NCBI GenBank assembly: GCA_050291935.1 | Contig: JBNKKR010000005.1 | Span: forward strand, 65,142 to 129,141 | DNA: 64,000 bases | Direction: 5' to 3' | From: Desulfocapsa sp050291935 | GTDB taxonomy: Bacteria; Desulfobacterota; Desulfobulbia; Desulfobulbales; Desulfocapsaceae | Shown: positions 34,821-41,175 of the stretch, one piece after another | Numbering within the stretch: position 1 is the stretch's first letter | Layout of the letters: every line of letters starts with the position of its first letter | Notes under the pieces: generated by a model | What the model was told of the DNA's origin: nothing | Seen by the model: the letters and a program-made list of their open reading frames with translations, nothing else | The model's database searches: none | Program-made: the position numbers and the translations under genes

Positions 34821-35093
34821 ATGGATATTACAAAAAAAATACTCTTTGAGCCTGGTTATCTTCTTGAAAGGATGGATGACGAAATAACGGTCTATCACCC
34901 CACCCTTACCACTTCTTTGTACCTCAATGAAACAGGAGCGCTTATATGGGAGCTGTGTGACGGTAAGCGTACTATTGCGGAAGTTATCCATATATTGCTT
35001 GAGTTGTATCCTGAGAACAAGGATCAGGTTGAGCTTGATGTAAAGCTTCTTCTCAGGCGTTTTTTGGAAAAGGGCGTAGCCAAACTGGGGTAG
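34821..35093 (+). CDS. PqqD-family peptide-recognition protein
   Basis: 90 aa, ATG 34821. It matches the PqqD fold used as a RiPP recognition element: short beta strands (ITVYHPTLTTSLYLNETGAL), then I-W-E-L-C-D-G-K-R-T-I-A-E-V and a final helical part (ELDVKLLLRRFLEKGVAKL). PqqD-like proteins bind a leader segment of a substrate peptide and present it to a modifying enzyme. No radical SAM enzyme or lasso cyclase is nearby. Instead an HprK-like kinase starts 8 nt downstream, so the natural partner is that kinase, with one of the two flanking exported proteins as possible client. Confidence 0.88.
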   Translation: MDITKKILFEPGYLLERMDDEITVYHPTLTTSLYLNETGALIWELCDGKRTIAEVIHILLELYPENKDQVELDVKLLLRRFLEKGVAKLG

Positions 35094-35101
35094 TTGTTTG
35101 T

Positions 35102-35950
35102 ATGGATCGTTTTACAATCAGTTTTGGTGGGGCAACAGTTGTAATAGCCTATGATGGTGCTGAGGTATTTCGGTTTCTTGTCTTACTGTTTGCAGATGTA
35201 CAAACAGATGTGGAAAGTGACCAAGAAGCAATCCTGCATGTTACAAGAGACAAAACTACACACCACTATTCTGTAAGTAGTGATGGAAAAATAAAATTTG
35301 AAGGTTCATTGGGAGTACACTTTGCTGCAGTTCTTTTTGACGCCGTTATTTTTAATCTGTTAAAGGATAATTGCAGCGGGATTGCCTTTCATGCCGGGGC
35401 GGTGGCAAGAAAGGGCAAGATAATCCTTTTGCCTGGACAGTCTGGGTTTGGAAAAAGTAGTATGACTGCCTGCTTACTGTCCCACGGCCTATCGTATTTA
35501 ACCGATGAGTTGTTTTTGATTCCAGAAGACGAGTCGGAATCCACACACGCGTTTACCAGACCAATTTGTATTAAAGCCGGCTCCACCACTGCCGTTACTC
35601 GTTTGTTTCCTGAGCAAACATTTCTTGGGGCGGTAAGGGATGATTTGGGAATTATCATTCCCCATCGATTGTTGGACGCAAATTTTTCTTCACTCACCGG
35701 TCGTCCCGCATTGCTGCTTATTCCCCGTTTTCTTGCAGGAGCAGAATTAACCCTTGAAAAGCTCACTCCCGCAAGAGTTGCGACCATGTTAATGGCTTGT
35801 GATGTTAACGGAAGGAACTTGCCGGAGCATGGATTCAGGCAGGTCGCTCAGCTCGCCAAAAGAACTCCGGCATATCGGATTACCTTTGGCTCCTTTGATA
35901 ATATTGGCCCCCTCCTTGAGGAGCTCTACATCTCTCTTGGCTGGAACTAG
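35102..35950 (+). CDS. HPr kinase-like P-loop kinase
   Basis: 282 aa, ATG 35102. The C-terminal two thirds matches HprK-type kinases: GIAFHAGAVARKGKIILLPG with the conserved His, P-loop GQSGFGKSSM, then GLSYLTDELFLIPED (the D-E after the P-loop). The N-terminal 100 residues are unlike the HprK N-terminal domain. Relatives in lasso-peptide clusters phosphorylate a Ser on the precursor, and HprK-like/PqqD-like pairs are catalogued as an uncharacterised conserved set (my recollection: the HPr-rel-A system in TIGRFAMs). It probably phosphorylates a protein Ser/Thr. It sits between the PqqD-like gene and the nucleotidyltransferase gene with gaps of 8 and 2 nt. Confidence 0.85.
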   Translation: MDRFTISFGGATVVIAYDGAEVFRFLVLLFADVQTDVESDQEAILHVTRDKTTHHYSVSSDGKIKFEGSLGVHFAAVLFDAVIFNLLKDNCSGIAFHAGAVARKGKIILLPGQSGFGKSSMTACLLSHGLSYLTDELFLIPEDESESTHAFTRPICIKAGSTTAVTRLFPEQTFLGAVRDDLGIIIPHRLLDANFSSLTGRPALLLIPRFLAGAELTLEKLTPARVATMLMACDVNGRNLPEHGFRQVAQLAKRTPAYRITFGSFDNIGPLLEELYISLGWN

Positions 35951-35952
35951 CA

Positions 35953-37086
35953 GTGGAGAAACTGCTTGCACTTTGCGCTCGTGATAGGGGCTGTGAGGTG
36001 ATGTATGTTCAGCTGCAGGAGGCCCTTGATCTGTTTTGTCAGAGCGACAAGTCCTGGAAAAATCTTATTTATCAAGCGGAGAAACATGGGATTGCATCTC
36101 TTGTGTATAACCATATACAACAAATGGGCTGTAAAATCCCAAGGGATGCTCATCGTTTGCTACAGAGCTTATATCTGCGTAACAGTAGTTCCAATGGAAC
36201 GAGAATTGCTGCTGTTGCAGAGATAGTCAGGGTCTATCAACGGGAAGCAATAGATCTTCTACTGGTAAAAGGTATTGCCCTCTGTAATAGTGTGTATAGC
36301 GAAATTGGTTTGCGGCCAATGCGCGATATTGATTTGCTGGTGCGAAAAGTCGACCTTCCACGGGCTAGAGAAATTCTTCTGGATCTTGGGTATAGAGAAG
36401 CCCCAAATCATACCATCGCCAGTGATTATTATCATCTTCCACCCATGGAAAAAATAATCAATGGGTTACCGGTGGCAATAGAGCTTCATCACAACTTATT
36501 ACCTTTGCATGCCCAATATCCTCTCTGGCCTCTGGAAAAATCCTTTGCAAATGCGGAAGAAGTAGTAGTTGCAAAGGAGAAGGCAAAAACCCTTTGTTTA
36601 GAAGATACGTTACTCTATTGCTACCTTCATGGTTTTCAGGCCCCTCTCACTTACGAACCCTACAGGCTTATCCATGTTGCGGATATTGTCACTCTTATCG
36701 AAGAAAATTTTTCTTTGCTGGATTGGGAAAAAATTACAGCAGAAGTCCCAAAGCTTGCTGATAGCATATCTCGTTTTGGTTTTTTAACCCCATGGACAAA
36801 ACCTGTGCAAACACTCTTTAATTATAATGAGCAACAGGTGCCAAGAGGGGTGGGAGCTGCTTTTGGTGGTTGGCCTTTGGTCAAGATATGTTTTTCAAAA
36901 GTTGCTAACTATCCTAAATTAATTAAAGATACACTGTTTCCTTCATCATGGTGGCTACAGGTGTATTACGGAGAGTTACGCGGATTACACTATTGGAAAG
37001 TGCGTTTGTTTAATCATCCGCGAACAATATGGCGATGGGTGAAAAGTTATTGCAGGGCACATTTTGAACAAAAAAGTAGTTTCTAA
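35953..37086 (+). CDS. Nucleotidyltransferase family protein (NTP_transf_5 type)
   Basis: 377 aa from GTG 35953, 2 nt after the kinase gene; ATG 36001 is possible. A helical N-terminal part (LIYQAEKHGIASLVYNHI) is followed by the polymerase-beta-like core: LLLVKGIALCNSVYSEIGLR, then RPMRDIDLLVRKVDL with the D-x-D metal pair, and IELHHNLLP. A helical C-terminal part carries LCLEDTLLYCYLHGF. This is the layout of the uncharacterised PF14907 family. It might add a nucleotide or nucleotide-linked group to the same protein the kinase acts on. The link is by position and by known co-occurrence with HprK/PqqD-like genes in peptide-modification clusters. Confidence 0.85.
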   Translation: MEKLLALCARDRGCEVMYVQLQEALDLFCQSDKSWKNLIYQAEKHGIASLVYNHIQQMGCKIPRDAHRLLQSLYLRNSSSNGTRIAAVAEIVRVYQREAIDLLLVKGIALCNSVYSEIGLRPMRDIDLLVRKVDLPRAREILLDLGYREAPNHTIASDYYHLPPMEKIINGLPVAIELHHNLLPLHAQYPLWPLEKSFANAEEVVVAKEKAKTLCLEDTLLYCYLHGFQAPLTYEPYRLIHVADIVTLIEENFSLLDWEKITAEVPKLADSISRFGFLTPWTKPVQTLFNYNEQQVPRGVGAAFGGWPLVKICFSKVANYPKLIKDTLFPSSWWLQVYYGELRGLHYWKVRLFNHPRTIWRWVKSYCRAHFEQKSSF

Positions 37087-37141
37087 TTCTAAAGCAGTAA
37101 GACAAAATTGTTGCATTTTCACAACAAGCAGACAAAAATCC

Positions 37142-37170
37142 TTGATTCTTCACGGTAAATATACAATAAT
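37142..37170 (+). promoter_or_regulatory. Possible sigma70-type promoter before the Tat-like gene
   Basis: TTGATT (37142-37147) and AATAAT (37165-37170) are 17 nt apart, close to the -35/-10 consensus, in the 157-nt gap ahead of the gene at 37244. This would let that gene be transcribed apart from the kinase operon. It is followed by a palindrome at 37181. No other gap in this region has as good a match. Confidence 0.35.
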
Positions 37171-37180
37171 GCGATAATTG

Positions 37181-37196
37181 AGTCAATTGATTGACT
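37181..37196. promoter_or_regulatory. Palindrome, possible operator
   Basis: AGTCAAT-TG-ATTGACT is a perfect 7-bp inverted repeat with a 2-nt centre. It lies about 10 nt downstream of the candidate -10 box and 47 nt before ATG 37244, a position suited to a repressor. The regulator is not identifiable in the window. Confidence 0.35.
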
Positions 37197-37243
37197 TCCG
37201 TCTTACAAGCCAAATTATTTAACGCTAAACAAAAGGAGAGGTG

Positions 37244-37807
37244 ATGACAACTTCAAATGAGTTAGAGGTGAGCCCTGAAAATAACGAAAGAAGGAAGGTG
37301 CTCAAGAAGCTTGCCATAGGTAGCGCAGCAATAGCCGGCTGCAGCGTCCTTCCGAATAAATGGACCAGTCCAATGGTTGAATTCGGGGCCCTTCCTGCCC
37401 ATGCAGTAACAAGTGGTGAAACAGTTGCAGCTGAGGAAACAGTGGAAGAGACCACTACTGAAGAGACCACTACTGAAGAGACTGCTGCTGAGGAAGCCAG
37501 CACTGAAGAGGAAACGACAGAAGAGGCGGCGAGTAAATCCACTGGATCGACCACTGAATATGGTGATTACTGGGGACGATATAATGGAAACCGGCCGACT
37601 TGGTATTTCAGTCAGAAAATGAGTGCTTATCCTGATCAGTTTAGTGTTACTATTGATGGTTGTACAACCGTTGAGGTTACCAGTAACAATGGAAGCCGCG
37701 TTGAGATAGGTGATGTATTAGTAAAACAATCAGATGTTTCTGGAAGGGGAATGGTGGTTGTTGGATCAGCTTCCTGCTATTCCAAATCCGCGTATATCGT
37801 GTATTGA
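37244..37807 (+). CDS. Tat-like exported protein with acidic Thr-Glu repeats
   Basis: 187 aa. ATG 37244 is preferred to GTG 37241 because GGAG lies 5 nt before it in a strong AAAAGGAGAGGTG site. Residues 15-54 look like a twin-arginine signal (ERRKVLKKLAIGSAAIAGC, ending LPAHA, a likely cleavage site). The F of the Tat consensus is V, so Tat use is probable, not certain. Cys33 could alternatively be a lipobox-like site. Residues 64-96 are TEE/AEE repeats. The last 90 residues (YWGRYNGNRP, FSVTIDGCTTVEVTSNNGS, IGDVLVKQSDVSGRGMVVV, with two Cys) look beta-rich. Family unknown. Tat substrates fold before export, which would allow modification by the cytoplasmic kinase and nucleotidyltransferase upstream. 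Confidence 0.8.
   Translation: MTTSNELEVSPENNERRKVLKKLAIGSAAIAGCSVLPNKWTSPMVEFGALPAHAVTSGETVAAEETVEETTTEETTTEETAAEEASTEEETTEEAASKSTGSTTEYGDYWGRYNGNRPTWYFSQKMSAYPDQFSVTIDGCTTVEVTSNNGSRVEIGDVLVKQSDVSGRGMVVVGSASCYSKSAYIVY
37433..37531 (+). repeat. Acidic low-complexity coding repeat (T-T-E-E type)
   Basis: Encodes residues about 64-96 of the gene at 37244, made of E-E-T-T-T, E-E-T-A-A and similar five-residue steps, with a repeated GAAGAGACCACTACT block. Like the repeats at 33936 they are acidic and Ser/Thr bearing. Confidence 0.85.
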
Positions 37808-37830
37808 TCTTAGATACAAGAAAAGGGTAG

Positions 37831-38739
37831 CTAAAGATCAGTCATGCTTATGGGCATGGCTGATCTTTTTTTTTGAAGAATGGATCTCCCCCAGAGGAGA
37901 AGGGTGAAGAGAAGGCCTAGGTATGAAGCATAGTCCCGATACTTTTTATGCTCGTGATACTCTAAGAGCGTAACACTATTCTCTGCTGTAAACCTTCCCC
38001 TTATGGAGAGGAGTGTACTTGTCGTTGGGGGAGGGTTTGTAATGACCAAAGAAGGACCCGCATATGTTTTGATTGTTTTCGTTTTTCTGTTGTAAACTCC
38101 TCTGTCCAGTTCTATTTTCTTTCCCTTTTGTTTATCCACATCAAGAATTGTTTTACTGTAGTGAATATCTGCGTTATAAGCTGATTGGATCAAAAAGACC
38201 GGAAGTATCATATACATTGTCAAGAATAGTAGCTGAAGGATTGTTGTGTTTATGGTTGGTCTTTGCAAAAGAAGTTTACTTGGTTCCTTTGTCACTAAAG
38301 AATAGGTCAATAGAGCCATTCCCAAGAGGGTGAAGACGACAGTTACCAGATGTTCAGGCCATAGCAATGCGAAATTTGTGGTATGCCAGGAAAAAGGAAC
38401 CAGTAAATGCACTCCATTTCCCCATTTTATTTGGCAGGCATCAAGGAGGAGGTGGAGCAAACAGTTGACAGAGAGTGCGGCGAATATGCGTAATGGTCTT
38501 CGTGTAAACAATGAAAGAGCTAGAGAGAAAAGACAACAAAAAAAAAGACTTGCCTGTGAGGATACATAGATTCTTAGAGTTACTGGATCGATAAAAGGAA
38601 GGAGTAATATAATTCTTTGCAAAATCCAGGGAATGTCAGGGATAATACATCCAAGAGCAATCCATGGCATTGGAACTGGTTTTCCGATGAATCTGGTTAG
38701 TGGGGATTGGATTCCGATGTGGGCTAGGGTGTTTGGCAT
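37831..38739 (-). CDS. Membrane metal-dependent hydrolase, YdjM/DUF457-like
   Basis: About 302 aa on the minus strand from ATG 38739 (TTG 38757 adds 6 residues). MPNTLAHIGIQSPLTRF contains the first conserved His. GCIIPDIPWILQR has the conserved Asp and SVNCLLHLLLDACQIKWG the second His and Asp, the pattern of the YdjM-type inner-membrane hydrolase family. About six membrane helices and a periplasmic loop of roughly 80 residues before the last helix follow. Function unknown. Its orientation isolates it from the surrounding genes. Its final codons encode the terminator of the opposing gene. Confidence 0.8.
   Translation of the reverse strand: MPNTLAHIGIQSPLTRFIGKPVPMPWIALGCIIPDIPWILQRIILLLPFIDPVTLRIYVSSQASLFFCCLFSLALSLFTRRPLRIFAALSVNCLLHLLLDACQIKWGNGVHLLVPFSWHTTNFALLWPEHLVTVVFTLLGMALLTYSLVTKEPSKLLLQRPTINTTILQLLFLTMYMILPVFLIQSAYNADIHYSKTILDVDKQKGKKIELDRGVYNRKTKTIKTYAGPSLVITNPPPTTSTLLSIRGRFTAENSVTLLEYHEHKKYRDYASYLGLLFTLLLWGRSILQKKRSAMPISMTDL
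37833..37874 (+). terminator. Intrinsic terminator after the Tat-like gene
   Basis: AAAGATCAGTCATGC (37833-37847) pairs with GCATGGCTGATCTTT (37854-37868) through 15 positions with one T-G, loop of 6, followed by a run of nine T (37866-37874). It is a strong plus-strand terminator. The hairpin lies inside the last codons of the convergent minus-strand gene. Confidence 0.9.
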
Positions 38740-38882
38740 TACTGAACTGATTAACAAATAATAAATGTATTTCCTTTTCGCATAGAGTACTGCTTTGCTT
38801 CTTTTTTGTCATGGTATCTCTTCTGGTGCTTATGTGTAATGGTGGAAAGATGTTGAAATGATGTTTTGGGTAACAAAATAAG

Positions 38883-39629
38883 ATGGCGAGTAAAATTCCA
38901 TTTGAACAACAGATGCAAAAACGTCTGCAGAATAAACGTGAGTCTGCCTGGCGGCGTTATGCACGGTTGACGGTTGGACGACCTCAATTGCTCAAGCTCT
39001 TGTTGTATGAATGTATTACCGGTTTCTTAGGGGGGGTACCCGGGATGCTTGGCTATTGGTTGCGTGCAAAAACGTACAGAGTTCTTTTTCAGTCCATGGG
39101 AAAAAACGTTGTAATTGGACACAATGTGACCATTCGTGGAAGCTGGCAAATATCAATTGGAGATAACGTATCCTTTGACGACAATGTTGTGATTGATGCC
39201 AGAGGGGAGAAAGGTTCCATTCAAATAAGTGACGGTGTACTTGTTTCACGAAATAGTATTGTGCGGGCACGAAATGCAACAATAACCATTGGCACTGGAA
39301 GTGATATTGGAGCCAACTGTATTCTGGCAACCGACAGTAAGTTATCTATTGGCAGCGATGTGTTGGTTGCAGCGTACTCCTATCTCTGCGCGGGTGGCAA
39401 TCATGCCTATGATCGCACCGATATTCCCATTATTCAGCAGGGTTTTGTTACCAAAGGTGGAGTAGAGGTGGAAGATGATGTTTGGATTGGTTCCCACAGC
39501 ATGATTATGGACGGCGTTACCATTGGAAAAGGGACGATTATCGGTTCCCATTCTCTGGTTAATAAAGATATTGCTCAAAGATCCATTGCCTACGGTAGAC
39601 CTGCAAACGTTCACGCCAAACGTAATTAG
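38883..39629 (+). CDS. Hexapeptide-repeat acyltransferase
   Basis: 248 aa, ATG 38883. A basic N-terminal helix region is followed by left-handed beta-helix repeats (VVIGHNVTIRG, ISIGDNVSFDDN, ITIGTGSDIGANC, LSIGSDVLVAAY). The catalytic-type GNHAYDRTDIPI and the closing VWIGSHSMIMDGVTIGKGT, SHSLVNKDI complete it. It is an acetyl-CoA or similar acyl donor-dependent O- or N-acetyltransferase of the WcaF/MaT type, acting on a glycan precursor in the cytoplasm. It stands 10 nt before the FrhB-like gene, so these two are co-transcribed. It is the first gene after the divergent hydrolase. Confidence 0.9.
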   Translation: MASKIPFEQQMQKRLQNKRESAWRRYARLTVGRPQLLKLLLYECITGFLGGVPGMLGYWLRAKTYRVLFQSMGKNVVIGHNVTIRGSWQISIGDNVSFDDNVVIDARGEKGSIQISDGVLVSRNSIVRARNATITIGTGSDIGANCILATDSKLSIGSDVLVAAYSYLCAGGNHAYDRTDIPIIQQGFVTKGGVEVEDDVWIGSHSMIMDGVTIGKGTIIGSHSLVNKDIAQRSIAYGRPANVHAKRN

Positions 39630-39639
39630 GACATAAAGA

Positions 39640-41082
39640 ATGAAAGTAAATAATCGTTCTGCAGCCTATCAGTATGGGCTGGAATATATGGAGCAGAGGG
39701 GGATTACCGCTCTTACGCAAGATGAGGTGCGCCTTGATTCGCCTTTTTTGTGTGTGGCCTTTCAGGATAGATCACTTTGTACGCGTTGTGGTTCCTGCGT
39801 TGGAATTTGTCCTTCTTCTGCAATATCAATTGGAGAAAATTTTTATCCGGAGCTGGATGTAAAACAATGTGTTGCCTGCGGATTGTGCCAAGAGGTGTGT
39901 CCAGGGGAAAAAATTACATATGGTGAGCTTGCAGAACAGGTCTTTGGTGAGCGATTTGTTGATTTGGGCTTTGACGGGAAAGTTAATAAGACCTTAGTTG
40001 GATATAGTACCGAGTCAGCATTACGACATGGTGGTGCAGGTGGCGGTGTGGTGACGGCACTTTTATACCATTTACTGCAAACCAGTCAGGTGGATGGCTG
40101 TCTTGTTACCCGCATGAACCATAGCAAGCCGTGGTTGGGTGAAGCCTTTATTGCGACAAGTTTTGAAGAATTACGGGAGAGTCAAGGTTCACGCTACTCT
40201 ATTATTCCCGTCAATAGTCTGTGGGCTACTCTGCGAAAGCGTCCTGGAAAGTTTGCGGCCGCTATGCTTCCATGTCAGATCCATGCCTATAGAAAATTAC
40301 AGCAGTGTGACCCTGAGCTTGCTGCAAAGATAACCCATGTTATTGGTCTTTTTTGTGGTGGTTCCCTTGAACCCGATTTAACAACAGAGATGCTTTTGGT
40401 TCGTGGGATTAAACGCTCTGCTATCACAAATTTTAAATTTCGTGGTGGCGATTGGCCTGGTCAGATGCAGGCGGTGTTAAAAAATGGAAGGGTGAGACCG
40501 CTGCACTATTCGAATTATAAAGACGGTGCCTACAACTACTTTACCTCACTCTATATGCCCAAACGTTGCCAAACTTGTTTGGATGGTTCCAGTGAATTTT
40601 CCGATGTCTCGGTGAGTGATGCCTGGACAAGAAATGAAAAAGGTGAATATAAGTTTAAGGAACATTCACGAATCCTTATTCGTACCGAAAATGGGGCGAA
40701 TTTGATTCGCAGTGCCACTAAGGCTGGACATCTGGCAGTCCATGATGTGTCCAAAGATCCCAGCTATAAGACGCATAAAATGCAAACTCGTCGAAAGGGT
40801 TCACTGGTACCGATTCGTATTGCGCGTCTTCAAAAAGCAGGGCACAGGGTCCCCCAGTATGACCGGAATGTGCCGGATGATGTGACTTCCAAAGAACGTA
40901 TTATGGAGCGTCTATCCTCTGCAATGTTGCGAGCAGGAAAAGTAAAAGCATTTCGCATATTGGTGATGGGCTTTCTAACCTCAAAGTGCGCCATTCCACT
41001 AATAAAAGTTAGACTTTATCTGAAAAAAAGAAAATATCAAAGGCGATACGCCGCCAAAAAGAGTTCTTCCAAGAATAGGTAA
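39640..41082 (+). CDS. FrhB-like iron-sulfur protein of polysaccharide loci
   Basis: 480 aa, ATG 39640. The N-terminus has two ferredoxin-type 4Fe-4S motifs: CTRCGSCVGICPSS and CVACGLCQEVCPG. Then come the F420 hydrogenase/dehydrogenase beta-subunit N- and C-terminal domains: ALRHGGAGGGVVTALL, FAAAMLPCQIHAYRKLQ, VIGLFCGGSLE, and a further Cys pair in MPKRCQTCLDGSSEFSDVSV. A basic C-terminal helix may touch the membrane. Such proteins are repeatedly found beside pyruvyl- and acyltransferases in capsule loci and are thought to carry a flavin, but the reaction is unknown. A redox step on a sugar or lipid carrier is plausible. Confidence 0.85.
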   Translation: MKVNNRSAAYQYGLEYMEQRGITALTQDEVRLDSPFLCVAFQDRSLCTRCGSCVGICPSSAISIGENFYPELDVKQCVACGLCQEVCPGEKITYGELAEQVFGERFVDLGFDGKVNKTLVGYSTESALRHGGAGGGVVTALLYHLLQTSQVDGCLVTRMNHSKPWLGEAFIATSFEELRESQGSRYSIIPVNSLWATLRKRPGKFAAAMLPCQIHAYRKLQQCDPELAAKITHVIGLFCGGSLEPDLTTEMLLVRGIKRSAITNFKFRGGDWPGQMQAVLKNGRVRPLHYSNYKDGAYNYFTSLYMPKRCQTCLDGSSEFSDVSVSDAWTRNEKGEYKFKEHSRILIRTENGANLIRSATKAGHLAVHDVSKDPSYKTHKMQTRRKGSLVPIRIARLQKAGHRVPQYDRNVPDDVTSKERIMERLSSAMLRAGKVKAFRILVMGFLTSKCAIPLIKVRLYLKKRKYQRRYAAKKSSSKNR

Positions 41083-41175
41083 ATTGTAGAGAAGAGTTGA
41101 ATCAATAGTATGTTGCGACAGTTTCTTAGAAAGTAATACTAGCTGTATATCCATGTGTACAGGTTTAAGAGTCTA

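Noticed and set aside
33774..37807. Lasso-peptide biosynthesis cluster
   Set aside because: The PqqD-like and HprK-like genes fit, but no transglutaminase-type leader protease, asparagine-synthetase-like cyclase or short precursor is present; the transglutaminase-like protein at 55780 is exported, large and 18 kb away.
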